This document shows, one piece after another, positions 20,108-32,319 of a stretch of 64,000 nt of DNA. A program made the position numbers and the translations under genes. The stretch is taken from assembly GCA_034766995.1 (NCBI GenBank), contig CM068321.1, positions 7,877,526-7,941,525 of the forward strand, written 5' to 3'. This DNA is from Acanthacorydalis orientalis (Eukaryota; Arthropoda; Insecta; Megaloptera; Corydalidae). Under the pieces are notes generated by a model that made no database searches, was not told where the DNA came from, and worked only from the letters and a program-made list of their open reading frames with translations. Numbering within the stretch: position 1 is the first letter of the stretch; the number at the start of each line of letters is the position of its first letter.

Positions 20108-20330
20108 AAGCCTGTCGACTAGATAGGCAAAATGAAGAATAAGTAAATATTTCATTGCATGAACTCTAATTTTTAAAAATAAATCGTAGATAACTTTTAA
20201 TTGATTTTCAATAATAATGATAGGTAGAAACGTTTATAAAAATATTTTTATTATAAACAACAATATATGCTTGGTAAACATTTATTTAAAAAGAATATAT
20301 TTTCTATTATACATGAAAGATATCTTATTC
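20108..20330. other. AT-rich sequence, nothing recognised
   Basis: No coding or element signal. Confidence 0.45.
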
Positions 20331-20670
20331 TCGTTTCACCGCCACTGAATACAACAATATCGCACGTCTCTAATATTCCATTTTTTCGGTTACGGACCGC
20401 CCGCGGCAGCCAGACAACCCGATTTCGTGTGTCTGTGTAACCGGAAACTACTCCGTTCGCGACGTCAACGATTTGAATAAAATTTCCAGACTGTATTCCG
20501 CTCATCAAATATAAGTATGTAGCCGTGTTATCGTCACAGTTTCTCCGCCACTTTGTATGCAGGAATTTTAGGATATTGGCGTGTGACGAGCGAATCTCGT
20601 TTGCACAATGTCTCGAGCCGGCGGTAATGGATAGGAGGACAGGTACACAGAGTAAGTACGCCCGTGTCAC
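20251..20670 (-). other. 140-codon open frame in a CpG-richer block
   Basis: The frame is stop-free for about 140 codons but opens with GTG and not ATG, so by itself it is not a eukaryotic ORF. The first in-frame ATG is some 55 codons in (MSGIQSGNF). The translated start TRAYLLCVPVLLSITAG is hydrophobic like a signal peptide, which would fit an exon joined to an upstream one, but no convincing acceptor is visible. On the plus strand the block has a good donor-like AGAGTAAGTACG near 20650. CpG retention in 20330-20690 suggests a promoter, exon or conserved element. Strand and function remain open. Confidence 0.25.
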
Positions 20671-20687
20671 CTCAGGGGAGTGAACTG

Positions 20688-20690
<3 letters not shown>

Positions 20691-20738
<48 letters not shown>
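20691..20738. repeat. (TA)n microsatellite
   Basis: About 48 bp of TA repeats. Confidence 0.95.
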
Positions 20739-20741
<3 letters not shown>

Positions 20742-21843
20742 ATCAATTTGTTGATAAATAAGAGACGAGCGACGTTCTTTTGAGAATTGTCTTTATCGTC
20801 GGAAGTTTTCTTTTTGTTCTTTTTGAAAAGTTTCGAACATGAAACGACGGCATACAATTTTCATATCGGATGAAAGTTTATTCGCTGTGTGCGTGCGTGT
20901 TTTCTTCTCAGTCTTCATCTTTATTTCGTGCAGATGTCGGTTGATTACAGACAGGTGAATCCGTAAGATGGGAAATGTATGCACGAACTTTTCCAGAAAA
21001 TTGATGATCTTTTTTCATCCTAAATTCAAATAATGGCATGTTTTCTTGTGTGTCTATTGTTCGAATAAAAATGAGTAAAAATATTCAGTTTTCTTTTAAG
21101 TAAATTCAGATATGCAGATGAGATGTGTAGATGTACGTGAGTGATTCATGAACTCTCTTCGGTTGATGGTTTTTAATTTCATTCTGTTTATTAAAGTCAG
21201 TTTTAATGTGTTATTTTTGTCTACTGTTGCTCTCAAATAAACTTAAATTAAAATAATGTCTTAATAATAAATTGAATATTTGACAAAGCGTATCCTCTTA
21301 AGAAAATTAATATCCGTCAGTTTCTTACTGTAATTTGAAACGCTCGAGTTATGTTCTATCATATATATATATATAGTTTTTCTACTTAATTTATTATTTT
21401 TACAAGAGAATAGATTAAAATATCAATACAACCATTTGTAATCTTTAAAATATTCGTTTAAAAGTGCAATTACTTTCTAATATGATGTATTTCTCAATTT
21501 TTCAATTTACTTTTTATTTTCATTACATTTCTTTTTGTAACTTGAATTTTTTTTGTATTTCTGATCTAAAATATGTACCTTTTTTGTTACATGATTATTC
21601 TGTGAAACATTTTTTTTAGTTTTATCTTTTCAAAAAAAATGTATTAATGTTTCAAATTTATTATGAAGTTCTTTTACATTTTTTAAATTTCATATATTTA
21701 TGTAATTAGAATTTTCATTTGTTTATTTGAATCATTAGATGTAATTTTTTTGTTTCGAGCTTATGTGTACTTACAGAACTTGCAAATAATTATAAATTTA
21801 TATTTTATATGCATGTTAGAAATTTATTTGTTAGTAGTTGATA
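20739..21843. other. AT-rich sequence, nothing recognised
   Basis: No coding or element signal apart from a short (AT)n at about 21361-21375. Confidence 0.5.
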
Positions 21844-22391
21844 TTATATTGCAAATAAAATAATTGTTGTTTTTATTTTCTGAATTCTAACCTTAATTTT
21901 TACACGATGAAAGTATCATTTCATCGTGTTGACACTAATATCATTTTAAAATGGATTGTTTGGTCTGAATTTTAGTAATATAGGCTGGTTAATTTTACTT
22001 GAAATTGGGCTATTGAATTAAAGATAAAAAAATAGCAAATAAGGGCATTTGATGTTTAAAATGGATGGTAAAGCAGAAAAACTGCTCGTAAACTAAACGA
22101 TACTGTTGATGTGGGTACTATTAAAGAACATAGGGTGTAATGATGGTTCCAAAAATTTCGTGATAGGAACAAGAGCCTTGAAGATGAAGAAAGTCTCGGG
22201 CATCCTTCTTCAGTCCATAACAACCAACTGAAAGGGTTATTTGAATCAGAACCATGCACCACAATTCGAAAGCTTGGACAAAAGTTAGGCGACAGGCATC
22301 CAATAGTTCTGGACCACTTAAAATCACTTAAATTAAAAAATGTATATGGATTTGAAGGTCATAAACCACAATTATTTTTCTACCAACTTAA
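21844..22391 (+). mobile_element. Mariner deletion derivative, copy 2 (HTH only)
   Basis: Same structure as the copy at 14480 but on the plus strand. The right terminal repeat is clear (reverse complement TTAAGTTGGTAGAAAAATAA) and the left one is decayed. Between them a broken helix-turn-helix region is readable (HPSSVHNNQLKGLFESEPCT, TIRKLGQKLGDRHPIVLDHL), then the shared junction to VYGFEGHKP and the right end. No catalytic residues remain. TA flanks are present. Divergence from the other copies suggests an older insertion. Confidence 0.82.
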
Positions 22392-23440
22392 TAAAATAAA
22401 TGTACAAATCATAAAAACAATATTTTGTATTATTTATTTTCGTTTGAAAAAGTATTTAACTTGAATTTTTTTCTTTATTTTGTTTTATTATTTAAATAAA
22501 TATATTCTCATAATTTAATTTTTGTTTCAGGTGAGTTTACGTTTCTTTCAATTACACATATATGGTAAGTGATTAGTTATTTTTTTAAATGCAATTGTAA
22601 ATATATATTACACTTTTTGAATTATCATGTAATTCTGTTCAAAAAACTTAGGCATTTATAAAGTAATCTAAGTACTTTAAAAATAATTAATGTATCAAAC
22701 ATTTAGCAAATTTGAGTTCATAAAATTCCATCACTCACACATTTCAGTAACGTATTGTTTCAGTGTATATTCTACTCCTTACATCACTATCAATTGTGTT
22801 TAATCTACAGTGATTATTTATGCATGTTGATGATGTATTAATTTATTTTTAATGCAAGTAAGTTATTTCCAGTCAAAAGTGTCTATCAACAATGTATTTT
22901 TAACAAGACTGCTAAACAGTATACATTATGAACTCAAACTTCTTTTAGTTACAAACATATATTTGTTTGTTAAAATTCTTCTGTCTATCTTTATTTCTCT
23001 TTTCCTCTTTAATTATTCAAAGTTATAGCATTTTAAATCTTCCATTATTAGATTTGTATATTAAAATCTTAGTATTACTCTATCTTCAATGATTTACAAC
23101 TGCCCTTATAGTATTATCTTATCGTCTCTTTATTCCCCAAGATGTATATCATCAATTTTTTCCCCTCTTTAGATTATTCTATAATTTTCAGTGAGAGTTA
23201 TAATACGAAACGTATATTTGGGATTCTGAACAGTCTAAAAGTCTTTGGATATAAACCAGAATAAATTATAGTTCTATGATTAGTTGTTAGTTGAAATCTA
23301 CAATTATTTAAAAAAAGTCTAATTGATAGATGACGAAATAAAATCAACCATTTAAATTTAAAAATCTAATACTTATAATCGAAATTGTGAGCAATGCAGC
23401 CTTTTATAATCACACTCGCTATTTACCAATCAGAAAATTG
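22392..23440. other. AT-rich sequence, nothing recognised
   Basis: No coding frame or element end recognised. Confidence 0.5.
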
Positions 23441-23448
23441 ATCTAAAA

Positions 23449-23821
23449 CAGTGGTCTTCAAATTTTGTCGACTCACGAAACCCTTATAATTATAATTTTT
23501 TTTCGGAGCCCTTCTCATCTCGAGAAAACTGAAGTTGTGTACCCTACAAGTTTTGTTAATCAGCGATCTTACATGACCCAATTTTATTATTTACATCTGA
23601 TTGAGCGGGATCGTAAAATGTACTCATAAATACAGTTTTACTATATAATAATAGGTATATATAGAAATAAAAGAAATTATTATAATTGAATTGTATTGAA
23701 TTTTTAGCTTTTTGGGTTTTTTCTTCGAACATTCTTTCAAATTTTGACTTTGACTCGCGGAACCCCTGAATAATTAGCGCGGAACTCCAGGATTATGTGA
23801 AACACAGTTTGAAAAACACTT
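23449..23821. mobile_element. hAT-type MITE with 8-bp target duplication
   Basis: A 373-bp element without coding capacity, flanked by an exact 8-bp direct repeat ATCTAAAA (23441-23448 and 23822-23829), the target-site length of hAT transposons. Its ends are short inverted repeats: CAGTGGTCTTCAAA on the left, AAGTGTTTTTCAAA on the right read inward. The motif CAGTGGTTCTCAAA is typical of hAT ends. Longer subterminal similarity includes ACTCACGAAACCC on the left against GACTCGCGGAACCCC on the right in direct orientation. It lies 59 bp from the piggyBac element. No hAT transposase is in the window. Confidence 0.85.
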
Positions 23822-23879
23822 ATCTAAAATAATCGAAAGAACCAATATCAGATAATCCAATTCAATATAATGTTTAGGA

Positions 23880-25728
23880 TTAACACTAGATTTACGGGTA
23901 TCGACTATATACCTATTTTTACTGAAATCCATCCTTTTGACGGGTAAATTAAAATGAAATTTTTTGTAAATCTTTTTATCTTAAATCTATAGATTTTTAT
24001 TAACAGTTTTATTCAGTACATTTTTTACATATAAACTCCATTTTGAATGGACATTTTCTGCATACATACTTGTTACACTCAATACAAATATTATTAGACC
24101 TATTTTTCTTACATAATCCGATTTGGCAAGACTTTAGTATATTAAGATTTTGCATGACTGGCAATAAATTGGAACTAGTATTTTGTTCATCGCGAAGATC
24201 ACTGCCTAGTTCTTCATCCAGTTGAAAAATAAATTATTTTCTAGATGTGTTTACTCCAGTGGTCTCTCTACAATATCCAGGCATTGATGGCTGCCAAATC
24301 TAAAATGTTATAAAACACTTGAAGGGACCATCTACGGAACCCTGCTTTCACGCTATATTTTCTAGCCATTTCGTCTACAACACCCACCTCAAACATGGTT
24401 TTGTTGTAAAATGTGATTGTTTCAGGGACACGTTTAGCTTTACCTTCTATTTTGACGTTTTCATGTTTAGAACTGAGCAATAATACGTTTTTGTTTGGCT
24501 TGGATTTGTAAACTGTGAGAACGTACTCATCTGATTTATAAAGTTTTCTGGAAAATCGGATCATATTATCCTTCTTAGCCTTTGCAATTTTTGGCAATTA
24601 TCTTCTGTTTGCATATATAGTCCCTAGAAGAGTTGTTTTTTTTGCAAGCAACTTTTTCTCAAGGGAAATGCTTGTGAAAAAGTTGTCAGTATTAATGTTC
24701 TATTCACGGCCTAAATATGGTTCAGCATGCTTGAGCAAGACGAATTCACTCAAAGGTATATTTGATGGTCGTACTTCGTCTTTCCCTAAATATGAGAAGC
24801 CATTTATAAGATATTTGCTTGTAACGTCCGATGCCAACCAAAACTAATACCGAATTTATCGGGCTTATTTGGCATGTACTGTGTAAATCGGCATCTAGCT
24901 TTAGTTGTGAACAATTGTTCATCGATTGTAATGTTCATGGCAGGCTTATAACAAACCTGACTATTTTGGATAAATCTATCCCATATTACAGAAATCAACG
25001 TTAGCTCGGTAACACTTGCAACAAAATCCGATCCATATAGGTGTTCATCTGTACTGGTTAGTTTTTTTATCAATTCAATATCTTTTCGAGACTTGTCCAT
25101 AATACCTAGCCAAGTAGGCAGAACATAAATGTAAAAAATATTTCTTTATGGATAGATTTTCAAATTACCTTGAAAAATTCAAATCTTTGTTTAGTAAATA
25201 AACTCCATTTCTTTTTCTGCAAAATTCACTTTTGAAATAATCACTCGATTTGCTCCAATTGCATTATAAATAACATGTTCAGCCTCACTAAATTACCAAA
25301 TATCACATCCTTTCTCTGCAAACTGCACAGTTGTGATGATCATTCGAGATATGATAAGGTTTGCTCTTTTTGTAAACAAATAGTTCAAAGCTGTTCGTTT
25401 ACGTACTCGCTGCTAAACAGCCGTTAGTTATTTTGTTTTTCCTTACTCATTCTCATTTTTATTTTTGTTATTTCGCAACAATTCAAACGATTGATTGTAA
25501 ATTAAATAACGCATCAATTTGATGAATTTTCATAAAAGTAGGTATACAACATATGGAAATAAGAAAATATAGGTCTTTCGAATAAAATGAGTGGAGATAT
25601 ATATTCACTACATTATATCATTAAAAACTAATATATAATAATTAGAAAATAATATTTACATGTTCGGAATTTTTAATCATTAAATCATAAACCCGTCAAA
25701 TTGACAGGTTCCGTAAATCTAGTGTTAA
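23880..25728. mobile_element. piggyBac-type element with perfect 14-bp ends
   Basis: The element is bounded by TTAA on both sides (23880-23883, 25725-25728) and by perfect 14-bp inverted repeats CACTAGATTTACGG. Subterminal GACGGGTAAATT (left) and CCCGTCAAATTGAC (right) form a second inverted pair. It contains a broken transposase on the minus strand (24009-25100). The total length of 1.85 kb is shorter than a usual autonomous piggyBac (about 2.4 kb), consistent with loss of the N-terminal coding part. Exact ends and TTAA suggest a late insertion or continued selection of ends by a trans-acting transposase. Confidence 0.9.
24009..25100 (-). pseudogene. piggyBac transposase, N-terminally truncated and frameshifted
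   Basis: On the minus strand the DDE domain begins near 25100. ITIDEQLFTTKARCRFTQYM contains the first catalytic Asp and the KP.K.GI segment that follows it. After a frame change near 24800, NINTDNFFTSISLEKKL carries the second Asp. VRSHSL and TFYNKTMFEVGVVDEMARKY lead to FYNILDLAAINAWIL with the third Asp. The extreme C-terminus is a cysteine-rich RING-like finger (CKKNRSNNICIECNKYVC, then CPFKMEFICKKC) ending at a stop at 24009-24011. All three Asp are kept, but frameshifts and the missing N-terminal part make it non-functional. It sits inside the TTAA-bounded element. Confidence 0.88.
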
Positions 25729-26480
25729 TGTAGGCGTCTGCCTCTCGCATTTTCGTTACCATTCGGTTTTATTTTAATACAAAAATAATAATAGATTCTA
25801 CCATATCTGTTTTGATATAAAAAAGGGTGCGATTAACACAGTACGTGCTCTAGAAGTGAAACTTCTTTGCCATCAGTTGAAATGTAAAGAGTTTTAAGAG
25901 CATGGTAGCATGTATAATAGATGGACAGTTTCGTTTTTGTTTATTATTTTAAGAATCAGTATAGGAGAAAAGATAAAAAATGGAAACACACTTGGAAAAA
26001 GTGTATATTTTTATAAATTAGGACTTCTCATGCGCCACATTTTTTGTTAATCTGTTAAACACTTATTACTTATTTTGATTATTGCTTAAATTCACTTCAA
26101 TCACAATGCATTCATCTTTATAAAATTACAAAAAACAATCAATTCGAATGTGGGGAAATAAATTTAGTCGTTGCAAAAAATGTTGCATTCAACATAATAT
26201 CTCCTGAACGTTTATGAAATATTACACATTTACATGAGATCATCTTAAAATAAACTTAGAGAGAACCATACTCGTTGAATCACATAAAACTCTCTACAAG
26301 CTTACACTGGAGCTTATACAAAGTTTTCATAATTCAGTGTGGAAGTATTTCGTCGACGGGAACAAATCGAATAAAACTACAGCACCTACCACCGCGTGAT
26401 ATTATTTCATAATATGTAAATGTTGGATATTTTAGCATAATTTGTATAAACTAATATGCGTTTTCATTTGATTATATTCC
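25729..26480. other. AT-rich sequence, nothing recognised
   Basis: No coding or element signal. Confidence 0.5.
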
Positions 26481-26875
26481 CGCTGCCATTGTTGTAATGG
26501 TACCGGTAGAAATAATGGAGGCGCCTAACCCTCTTAGTCGTGTCCAATTACCATTCTGAGAAACGAGTATGCCTGTATGCGCGCATGTATGTATAAGTAT
26601 GTGTCTTTGTGTATGTGTGTGTGTACACACAGAACAGTCCAAAGGGTTAGAGATATAACCTACACCACGGGCTACCTTTTCATCAGTCTACTCTAATGAA
26701 TTCCGTGTCTATTCTGAATACTAAGCTCGACCGACATCGGGAAATATATGGTTATCGAACAAAGAATGAATTTTGCGAGAATCACGGGCGACGTAAGCAA
26801 ACGCGCACGGAACAAACTCTGATGTGGGTCGAATTATAAACAGTGATGCTGTGTGTTTCGAATTATGTCTTTTCT
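26481..26875. promoter_or_regulatory. GC-richer block, candidate regulatory DNA
   Basis: The composition rises above background with CpG words (GGAGGCGCC near 26519, AAACGCGCACGG near 26800), a (GT)n-like stretch near 26590-26630 and a TATA-like AATTATAAACAGTG at about 26833. No open frame, splice pair or known motif array settles its role. Confidence 0.2.
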
Positions 26876-27025
26876 GTTCCTTCACGAAACGTTAACGGTT
26901 CGTTTTTATTTGTATATTATCTCATTTTGTTTTATTCGCACTTCAAGTCTTTTATTATTAAATATTATTCTTCTGCACTTTTGTTCCTGGATTTTAGACA
27001 TACATACACATACACACACACTCTC

Positions 27026-27027
<2 letters not shown>

Positions 27028-27071
<44 letters not shown>

Positions 27072-27112
27072 ATCCATACATACATTTATATATATATATA
27101 TATATATATATA
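27028..27112. repeat. (TA)n microsatellites with a short interruption
   Basis: Two TA runs (27028-27070, 27088-27111) separated by CTATCCATACATACATT. Confidence 0.95.
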
Positions 27113-27530
27113 AATTAATAAAATGAATTTATATTTCTTTCAAAATATGCTCCTAGATGTATTCATATACTCATAAATATAATATTCATACTTTCTTTAT
27201 AATGTAAACAAACATTTCACTACCATTGAGCAATGAAAGTGGTTTTATCTCTTATGAGATTATATTATAGTTAAATGACAAAATATCGTTCGGTTTTTAT
27301 TAACGGAAATATTCAAATAAGATTAAATTTAATGTAAAATGGGTATGAAAGAAAATTTTCCTTTAATTTTTAAATTAACCTGACCAAACAATATCTACAT
27401 TACCCTTGAGATTGTATACAGCCCATATATATTTTCGGATAAAATTAGGATCTTCTATTTGATTGAAATATTATATTTTAAGTAAATAAAATATAATATT
27501 TTAAATCAAATATTATTTATTTTAATTCCT

Positions 27531-27534
<4 letters not shown>
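27113..27534. other. AT-rich sequence, nothing recognised
   Basis: Contains a local inverted repeat near 27470-27510 in which AAATATTATATTTTAAG is mirrored by AAAATATAATATTTT. No coding signal. Confidence 0.45.
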
Positions 27535-27602
<68 letters not shown>

Positions 27603-27660
27603 CATATATGTGTCTGTATATATATATATATGTGTGTGTGTATATATATATGTGTGTGTG
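27535..27660. repeat. Compound (TA)n/(TG)n microsatellite
   Basis: AT runs interrupted by GTAT, TACATATATGTG and TGTGTGTG words over about 125 bp. Confidence 0.95.
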
Positions 27661-28994
27661 GGTGATTTGAAGAACAACTTTGTTCGTGTCCTCGGTGAAT
27701 GAGAGGAGGATGAGAGGACTGGATTTGTTTTCATATAGTTCTATCCCTTTGAGTAATGCATGCAAAGTTGTAAGTCATTCCGCTATCAATTATTCGTTTG
27801 ACAGTTGTTTCAATACAAGCGTATTTTCTCCTGAGAAAAATTTTCTTCTCATCACGTTTCTATAACACACTAAATTACAAAAAAATATATAAAATTGTTC
27901 TCTTTTCTCGCAAGCGAAGATTGCTCGCAGATGAAGATAAAAACGCATACTGATATCTGATCCATCAATTTTTTTCCGCTTAGGTCGTGTGGTAGCCTTA
28001 CACATAGCTTTAAGTTGAAACCAAGCAGTTCTATCTCTTTTAGAATATTTGTTCGGTGGATTTAAAGTTTAAATTCTATATCTACTGATATTAGTAGAGG
28101 ACTGACAGTTAATTGACAGGGATTGACATGTCTCTCAGAAGGTCGGCACTCACTTCTGATAGTGTTCCAGATCTGCGTTCATGTTTCAAATTAAAGTCAT
28201 CAGAACGAACATTTTTAAACCAATTTTGACTCTTTCATTCACTTATGCATCCTCATCGAATACTTTACATAAGTTTTAAATCGTAATCACTCTACTGCTC
28301 CGTTTCTGAAATTTTTTCATTCTTTTTATTTAACACAAAAGTGACTTTTCAACAATACTTTTTTGAATAGATTTTTCTCTCTTGGAAATCTTTTTGTACT
28401 AAATATGATGTGTTATATGGACTTTATCAATAGACATGTTGATGCATTGAAAATATTTCTAAAAGATGACTAATTAAACTTCGATCTATAGTAAAAATGG
28501 TCGTTTTTGAAACGGAAGATGTGAATCATACATAACGAAAGACTAAATTAGCCGTTATAAAAAACAAAAGAACTTTTTCTTCGATTCAATGCAGTGATAG
28601 ATTATAATAGTAAAATTGTATGAGTAACTGATTAAACATCTTATAAAAGTCAAATTTCAACTGCCCCATAAACCGCTATAATCTTTCTGATCAAAAATGT
28701 AAAATTATCAATTATTTTGATTACACCTTGTGCAAATAACGATGAGGATCCTTAGTGTTGGTACAAAAAATATTTCTTAGAAAAAAAACTGTGGTTTAGG
28801 GGACGAGAGTAAGAATGTAATTTAAAAATGAATTTCTCCACATTTTCAAAAATATTATTGTGATTAAATGTTGTCATAAATTATATTTGTAATTGAATAA
28901 ATAATAACGTGAATTGAACACAACGGAACATAATGCAACAAATTTATTTAAATATTTTAAAAAAATATTTCAGTTATGTAATGTGTTAATTACA

Positions 28995-28997
<3 letters not shown>
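27661..28997. other. Unclassified sequence
   Basis: No intact frame or recognised family. CTGATCAAAAATGTAAAAT and TCAATTATTTTGATTAC (about 28687-28724) weakly resemble the AATCATT/TTGATT repeat family seen at 32350 and 40495. Confidence 0.4.
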
Positions 28998-29025
<28 letters not shown>

Positions 29026-29038
29026 GATAGATAGATGT
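28998..29038. repeat. (AT)n plus (GATA)n microsatellite
   Basis: Short AT run followed by three GATA units. Confidence 0.9.
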
Positions 29039-29514
29039 ATATAAGTATGAAGTTCGCTCATGTATTTAAACATATTTACAAAATTCTTGTATCAACAATA
29101 TTGCTCCAAGCAAACCGATTTGAATTCTACAAATGAAGATCGTACACAACGATACGGAGTTAAAGTTCACGGGACAAGGTTAACAGAACAAAGTTGCAAG
29201 ATTATCAACTTATGGGTCGTTTCGTTGTATCGCTTATAACACAGGTGTAAAACGATAGTTCGCAATATTAATTCTGACAGTAAATCAAAATTCCGGCCGT
29301 CGGCGCTTGATCGGAAACAACGAATGAGTTATGCTACTCTATATATAAAATCAGAAGATAATATTTATAATTTATTAAAGAAAAAATATAGTACAGAACA
29401 GGTTGTATCATAAATAAAAAGAGTGGTTGTATGTAATTTTATATAGAAATAAATATTTTTTAATCAATAAATAGTTATAAAATTGTATATATGTATGTAT
29501 ATATAAAAATATAA

Positions 29515-29518
<4 letters not shown>

Positions 29519-29564
<46 letters not shown>
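29519..29564. repeat. (AT)n microsatellite
   Basis: About 46 bp of AT repeats. Confidence 0.95.
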
Positions 29565-29570
<6 letters not shown>

Positions 29571-29734
29571 CACACCAAATTACTTTATATGTAAGGCATA
29601 CCAGTTTTTTATTATTCCGAACTAAATAGAACGTCTAAAATTCAAGATATTAGTTTCAACTTTTATAAATCTTAACAATATATTTACTTAAAAATTCCTT
29701 TTTAGATTGAGATTTATTTTAAATTAGAGGGAAC

Positions 29735-30290
29735 TTTAAACTAGAAATGTTCCGATAGATTGAATTGATCAAAAAGTAATATCGGAGTTTTTAGTAAAAA
29801 AAACAGTAGTTATTTTTTTGAATATAAAAGAACTTTATTCGAGAACTTATTCACTATTTTCATTCACAACTAATTGTCATCTCATGGGCAGCTTCATAAT
29901 CCCATACTCGTAGAATTTTACATTTTTCCTGAAGAAAAATTTTTGTAGATGAATTTTGCAGACCTTCAAAGAGTCACAGTTTTTTTCCATTGATCAAGTT
30001 CTGCAGTAATCAAAACAAATAATAATCTATGAGTGCAAGATTAAGTAAATATGATAGATGGATGAAAACATCCTTAGTCATGTCCCTTTATTTTTCCAAA
30101 TCAATAAATTTATGTATGGTCTCTCATTGTCATTGTAGAAAACTTCTCCTTTTCTTTTGATTAATTCTAGACATTTTCTCAAATTTATATTCGAGGATAG
30201 ATTATTTAATTCGTGGAACGATTCTCTATTATTGAATACCGTATGACCTTTAGGTTTCATCCACTAGAGGTGCTTTATTCAGACATAGTA
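29735..30290 (-). pseudogene. Mariner transposase relic (C-terminal half)
   Basis: Minus-strand reading: SFHELNNL..LRKCLELIKRKG leads into EVFYNDNERPYINL, the second catalytic Asp motif (family form VFHHDNARPHTS). Further on, DSLKVCKIHLQKFFFRKN and VKFYEYGIMKLP match the mariner C-terminus (family: FYEDGIMKLPERW). The third Asp region is degraded past recognition, with a stop in it. The N-terminal half is gone. It lies head to head with the plus-strand mariner relic that starts near 30300. Old and inactive. Confidence 0.78.
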
Positions 30291-30299
30291 GGTTAATTT

Positions 30300-30990
30300 T
30301 CATGGTTTTTGCGACAACAATATGGCGTCAAAGTGCAATTTGTTTCTGTTCCATTGATGATTCACAGTAAAAGCAGCATTATATCGTTCGTTACTTTGTT
30401 ATTTGTGGTTTAAGTGCTTCAGAAACACTTAAGGAAATAAATGAAGCTTATGGTGATGAGTGTCTGAAGAAAATTGTAGTATTAAAGCAGCGTAAACAAT
30501 TCAAATAAGGGCCAGACTCTGTCGCAGATGATCTAAGACCAGATCAACTAACATTTTCCAGAACATCTGAACCAATTTCACAAGCTCATGAAATCTTAAA
30601 TGAATACATATGAATTACACTTCGTCTGTTGACTGAAGAACTGAACATTTTCTATAGAAATGCACACAAAACTATCACAGAATGTCTCGAAATATCACGT
30701 ATCTGTGTCCGTTCAGTTCCACACAATCTGTCATCGATGTGATGACAGACACTGCAATGGTTTGATTTGTCAAAGGCGAATCTTCCCACATCCCCCATAT
30801 TCACAGAACTTAGCAATTATAGATTTCTTCTTGTTTCCACGGTCCAAAAAAAAAAACACTGAAGGGGAAGCATTTTAGGTCTGATGAAGAGATACATAAA
30901 AAAATAACAGCCGCTCCTCGCAGCATATAAAACAACGGGTTCCAGGAAGATGATGTGTGATCTAGTCAGTTTTTGAAAATTTTCCGGCGC
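30300..30990 (+). pseudogene. Internally deleted mariner transposase
   Basis: Plus-strand pieces in shifting frames: SASETLKEINEAYGDECLKK (helix-turn-helix region), then RLLTEELNIFYRNAHKTITE and LEISRICVRSVPH. After stops it jumps to FPHPPYSQNLAIIDFFLFPR, the third catalytic Asp region (family SPDLAPCDFFLFP), followed by EGEAFRSDEEIHKK. The segment with the first and second Asp is absent, so an internal deletion removed the middle of the gene. The copy at 36000 has a similar architecture. Terminal repeats were not resolved. Confidence 0.75.
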
Positions 30991-31039
30991 CATGAATCTG
31001 ACAAATAATAAAATAAAATTTGCAGAACATTAAAATAAT

Positions 31040-31245
31040 TTAGATTGCTAAGTTAGTTCAGTTAGTCTCATACTAGTTTTACTGTCTTAGCTCGGTCAAA
31101 CAGCACTTTAAAAACCTCACAGCTAAGATGGTGTCTGACTATGCAATACTTCTGTAGAATCCAGTTAAAACTCTGTTCAGACTCTATGTATTTAATGATT
31201 AACAATAAATTTCTTTTGATTTGATTTAATTGATTGGATGATGCA
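31040..31245 (+). mobile_element. Candidate non-LTR retrotransposon 3' end
   Basis: A moderately GC-rich stretch (TAGCTCGGTCAAACAGC, CTCTGTTCAGACTCTATG) ends in TTTCTTTTGATTTGATTTAA and TTGATTGG, a short-period tail like those ending CR1/Jockey-type LINEs. There is no coding frame. The call depends on the tail alone. Confidence 0.35.
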
Positions 31246-31384
31246 TGGAAAACATGATGGAAAAGGTGCATACACTTTAAAGAGAGAACATTTCGAAACG
31301 AAAAACTATCATATGATTCACCACATAAAGATTAAATTTTAATAAAATTTTGGACTCATTTCGCGAATTAAATGACCACTTCTC

Positions 31385-31386
<2 letters not shown>

Positions 31387-31431
<45 letters not shown>
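31387..31431. repeat. (TA)n microsatellite
   Basis: About 45 bp of TA repeats. Confidence 0.95.
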
Positions 31432-31434
<3 letters not shown>

Positions 31435-32319
31435 TTAATAATTTACATCTATTTCTCAATGATTTATGTTTCCATCTGCCTGATTTACTTGATAAATAGA
31501 TTCGTATTTCTGCAATTACTTAATTTATCAATTACTTTTACAAGATAATCTTAATATAAATTATCTTGTCTTTCCAAATAAAATTACTGAAATCTGAAAA
31601 AATATTATTATTACCCATAGATCCAGACTCCAGGATACCTGTAACAACGACTTTATGAAATGAAAATCATTCTCTTCTTAGTTGTCAGTAGCTATGATTA
31701 ATGTTTAAGTTATTTAAGCTATCGTTCATTATTATTCGTTTGTGTTCATAGCCACACTGCTGACTAACGACTTTCGAATGATCCTTAGTCATTGACATCG
31801 ACACCCCTTACGATTTATTCTCATCACGTAACTAGTCTTCCCTTTTTGTAACGGAATAACATTCATGAAAGGATAGCGAATCTTATTTTGCAGCCCTACT
31901 GATCTTACATTCAGTGAATAATTTCCATAATTTAACATTTTCCACAAATAAAATTCGAAATTTGATTATAATTTCTTTTTTAATTCAAATCGATAACTTA
32001 CCTGTTATTTTCACAGTCTGATTTAATAATTGTAATAATACTTTATAAAAAAATGACACTATACAAAATTATGAAAACTAGTATAAGAAATGTTACGAGC
32101 TTTCAGTGTAAGCGATTATAAACTATTTTTTATTTATTCATATGAACATTTGTTAAGTTTATGATGAAGTTATGATCCTTTTTTAGTTAGATTTTCAAAA
32201 ACCAATACAACTATACCATCAGAAATCATAAAAAATAAATTCAAACATATTTTAAAAACTAAACATTTATTTCGAATTCTTCAAAAATTGTATGAAATAT
32301 TTTCTTTTGAAAGTGCATT
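31432..32319. other. AT-rich sequence, nothing recognised
   Basis: No coding or element signal. Confidence 0.5.

Noticed and set aside
20251..20670. 140-codon frame considered as a secreted protein
   Set aside because: It begins with GTG, which is not a normal start in a eukaryote, and no acceptor site was found to make it an exon. It is kept only as an open frame in a CpG-richer block.
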